Source: Pseudomonadota bacterium (lineage in GTDB: Bacteria; Desulfobacterota; Anaeroferrophillalia; Anaeroferrophillales; Tharpellaceae). Taken from it: a stretch of DNA of 23,775 bases. The DNA is taken from contig WFRP01000140.1 of assembly GCA_015486505.1 (NCBI GenBank), positions 1 to 23,775 of the forward strand. Direction: 5' to 3'. A program made the translations under genes and the position numbers. The notes under the pieces are model-generated. The model was not told the origin of the DNA and searched no databases. It saw only the letters and a program-made list of their open reading frames with translations. How positions within the stretch are numbered: the stretch's first letter is position 1; the number at the start of each line of letters is the position of its first letter. Shown here one piece after another: positions 1-6,259 of this stretch.

Positions 1-453
1 GGGGGTGGTTTTTCGTAAGCGGTTGCGGAAACGATTTCGTTGTTTTTCGGAAGCGAGCGGGAGCCCATTAGTACCTTACAGGTTATTTTCTGCACCAAAA
101 AACAAGATTTAATAATCAGAAAATGTTCTGATAAGAGTACTTATTTGCGGGCCAAAAAGCCCTGTTTGGGTTGCGGGATATGTTCCCGCATTAGTACCTT
201 ACAGGTTATTTTCGGTTTGAAAAAACAAGAAAATGTTCTGATAAGAGTACTTATTTGCGACCATCGGATTGCCCTTGGGTGCGGGCTGAAAAGCCCTGTT
301 TGGGTTGCGGGAGCTGTTCCCGCATTAGCATTGCAACTGTTTAAGCGTAAGCGAGTTTTGCAAGGCGGGCGCAGCGAGCGTAAGGAAAAACAGAAATCTT
401 AACGCCTAGTGGAGAAAAACCGCGCCCGACCCCGGATTCGGCTGAATAGTTAC
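1..453 (+). mobile_element. Element L copy 1 (MITE-like, left end outside window, two TTAG units inside)
   Basis: This is the right-hand part of a repeat whose complete form is seen at 22103-22342. The window opens inside its G-rich left part. The right terminal repeat GGCTGAATAGTTAC is at 440-453. The body matches the other copies nearly base for base, but between the inner ATTAG (67-71) and the following CATTGCAACTG (329 on) it carries 257 extra bases, two tandem TTAG units (72-194 and 195-328). There is no transposase and no convincing coding sequence inside, so it is called a non-autonomous element. The reading frames across it have only repeat-derived sequence. Confidence 0.8.
72..328 (+). 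repeat. TTAG-unit array 1 (two units) inside element L
   Basis: Two tandem units, 72-194 (123 bp) and 195-328 (134 bp). Each is preceded by TTAG (68-71, 191-194) and ends in CATTAG. Each begins TACCTTACAGG, forms a long imperfect hairpin with about 25-base arms, then a short GGGC...GCCC hairpin, then GCGGGA-loop-TCCCGC directly before CATTAG. The second unit is a short-loop variant in which the stem-forming bases are kept. No protein is encoded. The layout resembles the ends of single-strand (HUH) transposons or REP-type elements, which is an inference. Confidence 0.85.
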
Positions 454-495
454 AATAAATAAATATAAAAAATTGCACAACGCACTCAAAAACTC

Positions 496-789
496 TCACC
501 CAGCCCCGTCAATCGGTCGGCGAATCAGACTGCACCATAAACCACAAGCCGCGCTATATACGATAAAACTCAACACTTGGCAACCTAAATTATTGTATAC
601 AATATCCTTTAAAACCGGCAAAAAGATTAAATAAACAGCACAAAAAACCATCCTGAAAAAACAATCAACAATCAACAATAAAAATGGAATCCAGACCTGA
701 AAAAATTGCAGGAAGATTTTACAGAGTTTTGATTGACAAATACCACCAACAATGTATAGTACGGAAAGGAAAAATAAATGCCGCGCCAA
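496..789 (-). CDS. Possible small hydrophobic protein (unsupported)
   Basis: A 97-residue frame opening with TTG on the minus strand, with three to four hydrophobic stretches (for example around residues 4-16, 32-42, 46-60 and 70-82) and six cysteines. I recognise no family. The only ribosome-binding-like sequence is AAAGG immediately against the TTG, which is too close to be good. The region is AT-rich and runs of T on the minus strand produce Phe/Leu/Ile by chance, so this may be non-coding. The TAA stop just upstream of its start is formed by the TTAG target of the neighbouring repeat array. The only gene-like content of 454-792 is this frame. Confidence 0.22.
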   Translation of the reverse strand: MARHLFFLSVLYIVGGICQSKLCKIFLQFFQVWIPFLLLIVDCFFRMVFCAVYLIFLPVLKDIVYNNLGCQVLSFIVYSAACGLWCSLIRRPIDGAG

Positions 790-796
790 CCTTTAG

Positions 797-1200
797 TACC
801 TTACAGGTTATTTTCTGCACCAAAAAACAAGATTTAATAATCAGAAAATGTTCTGATAAGAGCACTTATTTGCGGGCCAGTATCTTTCTTTTGGGTTGCG
901 GGGATTGTTCCCGCATTAGTACCTTACAGGTTATTTTCGGTTTGAAAAAACAAGAAAATGTTCTGATAAGAGTACTTATTTGCGGGCCAGTATCTTTCTT
1001 TTGGGTTGCGGGATCTGTTCCCGCATTAGTACCTTACAGGTCATTTTCTGCACCAAAAAACAAGATTTAACAGTCAGAAAATGTTATGATAAGAGTACTT
1101 ATTTGCGCCCAACGGATTGCCCTTGGGGTGCGACCAGCGGATTGCCCCTGGATACGGGCCGAAAAAGCCCGATTGGGTTGCTGGTTTGTTCCCGCATTAG
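797..1200 (+). repeat. TTAG-unit array 2 (three units) upstream of the CBS gene
   Basis: Three tandem units: 797-919 (123 bp), 920-1029 (110 bp) and 1030-1200 (171 bp). TTAG precedes each (793-796, 916-919, 1026-1029) and the array ends in CATTAG at 1195-1200. Unit 1 has the long loop, unit 2 the short loop. Unit 3 carries a longer right part with a duplicated segment around CGGATTGCCC, and its terminal GC hairpin is damaged (GCTGG instead of GCGGG). The array ends about 70 bases before the start codon of the CBS-domain gene, so it lies in or replaces that gene's promoter region. Removing it restores a simple junction, CTTTAG-ATATC. Confidence 0.85.
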
Positions 1201-1269
1201 ATATCAAATGTCAGTCCCGCCGTTACGGCATAAACAAGCTTTCCGGCGGTTGTAAAAAAGGAAAACGCA

Positions 1270-1683
1270 ATGAAAGTAAGCGAGATAATGAACCCGAAAG
1301 TGCTGACTGTAGCCCCGCAGGATCGGGTATGTGATGTGATAGACTTGTTTCTGGAAAAGAATATTACCGGAGCGCCGGTCATTGATCAGGGTAAAATAGC
1401 CGGAATTATTTCGCGAAAGGATATCCTGCCGCTGATCACAACTTTTGATCTGGACTGCAGTTCACTTGAACAGATTCGTAGAACCTGCTCCCACTACGTT
1501 ACTGATCATATGCAAACCGACGTCATCGTCGTCAGCCCGGTCGAGGATGTTGAGAAATGCGCCCTGCTTATGACCGACAACCATATCAACCGCATACCGG
1601 TGGTTGAGGGTGAAACTCTGGTCGGTATAATTACTCGGGGCGACATTTTGAAAGCTCTGGCCCTGTGCTGCTGCGGCAACTGA
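1270..1683 (+). CDS. Two-CBS-domain protein
   Basis: A 137-residue soluble protein made almost entirely of a CBS pair (Bateman module). The first CBS is about residues 1-60 (VSEIMNPKVLTV ... GAPVID ... GIISRKDIL) and the second about 75-132 (VTDHMQTDVIVV ... NRIPVVEG ... GIITRGDIL). CBS pairs bind adenine nucleotides and tune a partner protein. AAGGA lies seven bases before the ATG, supporting this start. The tail ends in three consecutive cysteines before GN, which is odd for the family and could bind metal or form disulfides. It converges on the DUF294 gene, with element L between them; CBS and DUF294 domains are often fused, so the two products may work together. That partnership is inferred from neighbourhood only. 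Confidence 0.9.
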   Translation: MKVSEIMNPKVLTVAPQDRVCDVIDLFLEKNITGAPVIDQGKIAGIISRKDILPLITTFDLDCSSLEQIRRTCSHYVTDHMQTDVIVVSPVEDVEKCALLMTDNHINRIPVVEGETLVGIITRGDILKALALCCCGN

Positions 1684-1702
1684 CAAAAATACTTTTTCTG
1701 TT

Positions 1703-2113
1703 GTAACTATTCAGCCAAATTTTACCCCACCTTCTGGAGGGGGCGGGGGTGGTTTTTCGTAAGCGGTTGCGGAAACGGTTTCGTTGTTTTGCGGAAGCGA
1801 GCGGGAGCCCATTAGTACCTTACAGGTTATTTTCTGTACCAAAAAACAAGATTTAACAGTCAGAAAATGTTCTGATAAGAGTACTTATTTGCGCCCAACG
1901 GATTGCCCTTGGGGTGCGACCATCGGATTGCCCTTGGGTGCGGGCTGAAAAGCCCTGTTTGGGTTGCGGGAGCTGTTCCCGCATTAGCATTGCAACTGTA
2001 TGAGCGTAAGCGAGTTTTGCAAGGCGGGCGCAGCGAGCTTAAAGGAAAAACAGGAATCTTAACGCCTGGCGGAGAAAAACCGCGCCCGACCCCGGATTCG
2101 GCTGAATAATTAC
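1703..2113 (+). mobile_element. Element L copy 2, complete, with TSD and one TTAG unit inside
   Basis: Both ends are present: GTAACTATTCAGCC at 1703-1716 and GGCTGAATAATTAC at 2100-2113 (one mismatch). A perfect 8-base direct repeat TTTCTGTT flanks it (1695-1702 and 2114-2121), the footprint of a DDE-type transposition. The element is about 239 bp once the 172-bp TTAG unit (1816-1987) is subtracted. It occupies the gap between two convergent genes and contains a G-rich segment and several inverted repeats that could act as a terminator. It has no coding capacity for a transposase. Confidence 0.88.
1816..1987 (+). repeat. TTAG unit, single, inside element L copy 2
   Basis: A 172-bp unit preceded by TTAG at 1812-1815 and ending CATTAG at 1982-1987. 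It has the long-loop hairpin, then two near-identical segments each containing CGGATTGCCCTTGGG, then the GGGCT-GAAA-AGCCC hairpin and the GCGGGAGCTGTTCCCGC hairpin. Its right half is identical to that of the second unit in element L copy 1, so the two L copies probably share a common composite ancestor. Confidence 0.88.
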
Positions 2114-2157
2114 TTTCTGTTTTTGTTTTTTCGAACGTGGCAAACAACCGGCAGCCA

Positions 2158-3408
2158 TCACATCCCGCTGCTGCCGAAAAAACTGTTATAAGCCAGTTTC
2201 TGCAGGGCTTCAACGCTGCCCAGGGCTCGCTTGATTTCTTCCTGAGCCTCCGGTTTCAGCGAGTTCGGATCGAGATAATAATCATATTTGCGCCCGGAAA
2301 CAATGGCCTCAACCTGGGATATCATTTTGGCATTCGCCAATACCCGATAAGCGTCCTGCAGGTCACACGAAAGTTCAGCATCGAAGTGGCCCTGCAACTC
2401 TAAACGCCTGATCCGGGCAACGGTATTGGTTTCCGCATAACCATATTTCAAGGCAAAAACCCGGGCCGTCATAATTAAAGGGGCCCAGCCGTAGAGTTTA
2501 ATATTAAACTTACCCTTATGCTCACCACTTTTTTCGAGACGAAAGTTCTTAAACATTGTCAGGGCGACACTTGACATCACCGCGCTTCTCGCCATAACCA
2601 GCAAAGCCCCGAAATTGTCATTGATCATTTTATGCACTTTATCTATCAGTCTCCGACTGATTTTTTCAGAGCCGGCGCAGAAAGAAATATCCATAAGGAT
2701 GATGACGCGCAGCAGATTATTCTGGCTCTGATCATGAAAAATGTACTCCATTTTTCGATTCCAGTCGCCAAGCGAACCGCGCCAATCCGGATTAGAAGGC
2801 ATAATATTACCGGAACAGAGCGCAAACCCCACCTGATCCAGAGCGCTAACCACCTCAGAGGCAAAACATTCAAAATAAGCGTCAATCTCCGGCACACCAT
2901 CAACCTTATAAACCAGAGCGTTATCCTGATCGGTAAAGAATGTCTGTTCCCGACGGCCGTCACTACCCATATTAAACCATGAAAATTCACAGGGTTGCGG
3001 TGCTAACTTTTCAGCGACCAGCTCGACGACTCTTGCGGTTAAAGCATGTCTGAAATCGGTTATCAGAGCATGGATTTCCATAACTCCAACCCCTTTCAGA
3101 TAAAGTTCAACCGCAACCACATTCAGCCGCCGATGCAATTTGGTCAATTCGCCCAGACTTGAAGTTAAACCGATCTTTGCCACCAGTTTATCTATCTGGG
3201 CCTGCCGCATTTTAAGATAAGTACGGCGTTCATCCAGTATTGACCAGCCCAGATCAAGGGCTTCGAGATGCGCGTCAAAATTCGGGAAAAAGCGGTAATC
3301 GTCACCGATCTTTATAATCTTGCTGAGACGGGCAAGATCATCAGCAACCCCACTCTGATACTGACGATAAAGCTGACTGAAATCGGCTGAATTGTAATCG
3401 GTAGGCAT
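2158..3408 (-). CDS. DUF294-type putative nucleotidyltransferase
   Basis: About 416 residues. The central segment GSDGRREQTFFTDQDNALVY (about residues 150-170) is the DUF294/GlnD-like nucleotidyltransferase signature, with the G-S-x-G-R and D-x-D elements. A DUF294 C-terminal helical domain follows. Family members usually also carry N-terminal cyclic-nucleotide-binding and CBS domains. Here the N-terminus is a helical linker only, so both sensors are missing from the chain. Start: ATG at 3408 with AGGG nine bases upstream; an in-frame TTG three codons earlier is less likely. It sits downstream of the symporter pair, as DUF294 proteins often do, but a strong terminator separates them. A role in controlling the transporter is inferred; the nucleotide donor and target are unknown. 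Confidence 0.88.
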   Translation of the reverse strand: MPTDYNSADFSQLYRQYQSGVADDLARLSKIIKIGDDYRFFPNFDAHLEALDLGWSILDERRTYLKMRQAQIDKLVAKIGLTSSLGELTKLHRRLNVVAVELYLKGVGVMEIHALITDFRHALTARVVELVAEKLAPQPCEFSWFNMGSDGRREQTFFTDQDNALVYKVDGVPEIDAYFECFASEVVSALDQVGFALCSGNIMPSNPDWRGSLGDWNRKMEYIFHDQSQNNLLRVIILMDISFCAGSEKISRRLIDKVHKMINDNFGALLVMARSAVMSSVALTMFKNFRLEKSGEHKGKFNIKLYGWAPLIMTARVFALKYGYAETNTVARIRRLELQGHFDAELSCDLQDAYRVLANAKMISQVEAIVSGRKYDYYLDPNSLKPEAQEEIKRALGSVEALQKLAYNSFFGSSGM

Positions 3409-3500
3409 ACTGTGCAACCCTGATCCGGACAGATCGTGACGAGATTAACTATCGCTGATTATGCATTGCATCATAGACAATCAGCAGCAAAAAATCTACA

Positions 3501-3538
3501 AAAAAGAGGGGGCACAGATTGCGGCCCCCTCTTTTTTT
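3501..3538 (-). terminator. Bidirectional rho-independent terminator
   Basis: GAGGGGGC (3506-3513) pairs perfectly with GCCCCCTC (3524-3531) across a 10-base loop. The stem is flanked by A residues on the left and T7 on the right, so it can terminate on both strands. On the minus strand it ends the symporter transcript before the DUF294 gene. Confidence 0.9.
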
Positions 3539-3566
3539 GGCATAACCCCTTGATCAATAAGAGTAA

Positions 3567-5102
3567 TTAATCAAATTCAATACCATGCACCTGCTCGCAG
3601 AGGAACTTGCGAATTTCTTTTGACGGCGGCGGTGTCATTGACGAGACAATAATATTTGTCAATAAAGCAACCGGCATCAGAATCAGGGAAGAGGAAGTAA
3701 ACGGGATTAACTGTGCCAGCCAGTGACTGTTGCCTTTACCCCAGAAGAAGAAGAAGGCAGTCAGGAAGAGGCCGACCAGCATACCGGCAATACAACCCTG
3801 TTTATTGGAACGACTCCACCAAACACCCAGCAGGAAGGTCGGGAAAATGGTGTTCCCGGCAATCGCGAAGGCCATCGCCACGATCTGCGCGATCAGAGCG
3901 AAAGGTTTAAGAGCGAAGATAACGACGATTAAGCCGAGCCCGAAAACCGCAACTTTGGAAATCATCATCCGCGCATTTTCTGAAGCGTTGGGGTTAACGA
4001 TACGATAGTAGATATCGTGGGATACGGCCCCGCCGGCAGCCAGGAGCAAGCCGGAAACGGTCGAGAAAGCGGCACTGATCGCACCCGCAGCCAGATACCC
4101 GCAGAACCACTGGGGCAGACCCGCATTCTCAGCGGCGGTAACAACGATAGCATCAGCCAGAGCTTTAACCGGCTGCACACCGGCAATAGCATTCTGTACC
4201 CGTGCGAAAGCCGCATAGGCCGGAGAACTCCAGTAGAGCAATCCGATAAAAAAGAGACCCCAGACCACCGACCAGCGGGCATCACGGGTATTCGGAACAA
4301 CGTAGAAACGGGAAAGAACGTGGGGCAGACCGGCAGTACCGACCATCAGGGTGAAACAAAGCGCAATCCACTTATAAGTAGAAGCCACACCCCAGGGCTG
4401 AACATATTTGAGGTTGTTGGGATCGGAAGCAAATTTATGCCCTAAATCCCAAACCGCCGAGCCATAACCAATCTCGGGAATGAGATAGAAATAACCCATT
4501 TTTTTCGCGATAAAAATCAGCGGGAAAATAAACGCGGTAATAATAATACAGTACTGAAACTGCATGTTCTTGGTCGCACCGAGCATACCGGCGATGATGA
4601 TGTAGGCCAGAACAACCGCCGTACCGACAATAACCGAGGTCGCGTAAGGCATACCGAACACCCATTCGAACATCATCGCGATCCCTTTATACTGACCGAT
4701 GGCATAGGTCAAAGAGATAATGATAGCGGTTAACGCGGCAATCAGACGAGCGCCCTGAGATTCAAAGCGGTCACCGATAAAGTCAGCTGCAGTATATTTA
4801 CCGAAACGCCGAATCTGGCCGGCCATCAGAACCAGCAACATTACATAACCGCCGGTCCAACCGATAACATAGGCCAGAGCAAAATAACCTTTCAAATAGA
4901 GCAACCCGGCCATACCGAGAAAACTCGCGGCACTCATCCAGTTACTGGCGATTGCCGCCCCGGCGCCGACCCGGCCGATGCCCCGACCGGCTGCCCAATA
5001 GTCATCCTGGTCTTTAGCCTTATGACCAACCCCGATACCGATAAATGCGATAAGTACGACAACCAGAATAATCGCTGGTCCTAACTTAAAACTATGATCC
5101 AT
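3567..5102 (-). CDS. Sodium:solute symporter, large subunit (VC_2705-type, SSS family)
   Basis: A 511-residue inner-membrane protein with about 13 hydrophobic segments, of the sodium:solute symporter superfamily. Family-like features are the early DDYWAAGRGIG (near residue 35), the unwound-helix-type SNWMSAASFLGMAG (about 50-65), and GTAGLPHVLSRFYVVP (about 255-270). It pairs with the DUF4212 small subunit encoded just upstream, the arrangement defining the two-component VC_2705-type symporters. The substrate is not established; acetate or other small carboxylates would be a guess from relatedness to ActP. Start: ATG at 5102 is preceded by AAGGAG with seven-base spacing; the in-frame ATG six codons upstream lies ahead of that ribosome-binding site and is unlikely. 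It is followed by a strong terminator. Confidence 0.95.
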   Translation of the reverse strand: MDHSFKLGPAIILVVVLIAFIGIGVGHKAKDQDDYWAAGRGIGRVGAGAAIASNWMSAASFLGMAGLLYLKGYFALAYVIGWTGGYVMLLVLMAGQIRRFGKYTAADFIGDRFESQGARLIAALTAIIISLTYAIGQYKGIAMMFEWVFGMPYATSVIVGTAVVLAYIIIAGMLGATKNMQFQYCIIITAFIFPLIFIAKKMGYFYLIPEIGYGSAVWDLGHKFASDPNNLKYVQPWGVASTYKWIALCFTLMVGTAGLPHVLSRFYVVPNTRDARWSVVWGLFFIGLLYWSSPAYAAFARVQNAIAGVQPVKALADAIVVTAAENAGLPQWFCGYLAAGAISAAFSTVSGLLLAAGGAVSHDIYYRIVNPNASENARMMISKVAVFGLGLIVVIFALKPFALIAQIVAMAFAIAGNTIFPTFLLGVWWSRSNKQGCIAGMLVGLFLTAFFFFWGKGNSHWLAQLIPFTSSSLILMPVALLTNIIVSSMTPPPSKEIRKFLCEQVHGIEFD

Positions 5103-5133
5103 TACATAACTCCTTATCATTCAACTCGGACTC

Positions 5134-5160
5134 CGCCCCCGGTTTCCTCACCGGCGGAAG
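5134..5160 (-). other. Hairpin between symporter subunit genes
   Basis: In the 109-base gap between the two subunit genes, TCCGCC and GGCGGA can pair around an inner CCGGT/ACCGG inverted repeat, giving two alternative stems. There is no T tract, so it is more likely an mRNA-processing or stability structure within the operon than a terminator. The function is inferred. Confidence 0.45.
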
Positions 5161-5211
5161 ACCCGAAATATTATTTGATAAACATTTCTCCATATCAAAG
5201 AAAAGTCACCT

Positions 5212-5520
5212 TTAAACGTCGCCTTTACCCATACGATCTTCAAGACCATCAATCATGATATTGAACCAGATACAAAGCAGAATAAAAAGAATGATAAGAA
5301 ACTGCCCGGTGAACCAGTAATGAAACGGGAATCCCAGAAAATTCATATCAGTCAGGAAGCTTTCCCCCTGAGGATTACGCTCAACAATTTTCAGAAGAAT
5401 CTGAAAACCGTAAACCGCGATTGCCCAGATTGCCAGGATCATATAGATATAGGTCACCTCGGTTTTCTGGAATTCACCATTCGGTTTAAAAATGTTAATA
5501 TGATAACGATCTTCACTCAT
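5212..5520 (-). CDS. DUF4212 sodium/substrate symporter small subunit
   Basis: A 102-residue protein with two transmembrane helices (about residues 23-47 and 67-90) and short charged ends, matching the small-subunit family that accompanies VC_2705-type sodium:solute symporters. The region NFLGFPFHYWFTGQF before helix 2 is typical. GGGAGGAG lies six bases upstream of the ATG, a strong ribosome-binding site. It is the first gene of a two-gene operon with the large subunit. It presumably assembles with that subunit in the inner membrane. Confidence 0.93.
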   Translation of the reverse strand: MSEDRYHINIFKPNGEFQKTEVTYIYMILAIWAIAVYGFQILLKIVERNPQGESFLTDMNFLGFPFHYWFTGQFLIILFILLCIWFNIMIDGLEDRMGKGDV

Positions 5521-6139
5521 TATTTACTCCTCCCTAAAAAATTAATTTCTCTTTAACTTCAGAACTTTAGTACAGAGCCACAATCACTGTAATAAAATAA
5601 AAGATATCGAGATAAACAGACTGTGAGAACCAACCAAGTTCCGAACACCAAGGAAATCTCAAACCGGATTTTAATTACGCGTATGTCCCCTTAAATCCTC
5701 ACCTCCTTCATGAGACAAATCCAGTCACCGGCAAAACTGCAAATTCTAAAAATACTAATTTGAGTACTACTAAAACATCGTGATTATAAAGTCAAGAAAA
5801 AAACATCATTTTAATTTTGGGGCCGTAACAAAAAAGTCTGCTGCAGCAAAAATCATATAAAATATTGTGTACGCAAAGCTAATACCCGCAAATTCAATAT
5901 GTTATCCAACATCACCCCTACTGACAACGAGCATATTAAGTGAACTGTAACCGTTTTCATTTGCCGAATCTATGGCTTTCCAACTCGCGGAGGAGTCACC
6001 GTAATGGTGACTTTTATCACAACCCCTACAAGCAAATAAAACAGTGGGTTTGTGTTCGCCAGTCAACTGTCAAGCGTAAACCTGGAGCAGGTTTTCAATC
6101 TGAAGAAATGCATAAATTAAGCTGATAACCGCTTTATAG
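5521..6139. other. Divergent intergenic region between symporter and pilus operons
   Basis: About 620 bases with no convincing protein gene. Reading leftwards there is TTGACT (5790-5795) with a poor -10 candidate 17 bases on, and a ribosome-binding-like AAGGAGG near 5700-5706 followed only by a very short frame; neither is firm. Reading rightwards there are two hairpins: AGTCACC/GGTGACT (5994-6012) followed by TTTT, and AAACCTG/CAGGTTT (6078-6094) followed by T. They lie upstream of the pilB promoter and could stop transcription entering the pil operon, or be part of a structured RNA. I could not match them to a known riboswitch. Confidence 0.5.
5994..6015 (+). terminator. Small hairpin with T tract (possible weak terminator)
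   Basis: AGTCACC (5994-6000) and GGTGACT (6006-6012) form a perfect seven-base stem with a five-base loop, followed by TTT. The T run is short, so termination would be weak. No annotated gene ends just upstream, so it could equally be part of a leader or small RNA. Confidence 0.4.
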
Positions 6140-6168
6140 TTGATAGAACAAACAAAGATGTGTATACT
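6140..6168 (+). promoter_or_regulatory. Sigma-70 promoter for pilB
   Basis: TTGATA (6140-6145) and TATACT (6163-6168) are separated by exactly 17 bases, each one mismatch from consensus. The predicted start of transcription is near 6175, giving an untranslated leader of about 85 bases to the pilB ATG at 6260. The promoter lies inside the longer alternative pilB reading frame, which argues against translation beginning there. Confidence 0.7.
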
Positions 6169-6259
6169 TGATTTACCAACCTATAGATCAGCCGCACATT
6201 TGACAACGGCATCGTTTCCTCCAAGTGCGATAAAAAGCACAGAAAACCGGGATCCGCAA

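Noticed and set aside
72..1200. CRISPR array or integron attC cassettes
   Set aside because: The repeats are 70-82 bases with variable tails that are themselves repeated, not unique spacers; the G-TTRRRY crossover of attC sites is absent, and no integrase or cassette genes are present.
40..1334. Several plus-strand reading frames of 80-130 codons across the left repeats
   Set aside because: They are translations of the TTAG units and element L, share the same repeat-derived peptides (ISTLQVIF...), have no ribosome-binding sites and no recognisable domains.
5940..6125. 61-codon frame upstream of pilB
   Set aside because: No ribosome-binding site, no recognisable features, and it spans two hairpins.
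6140..6259. Upstream extension of PilB by 40 residues
   Set aside because: The extension overlaps the -35 and -10 boxes of a near-consensus promoter and does not resemble PilB N-termini; the family domain begins right after ATG 6260.
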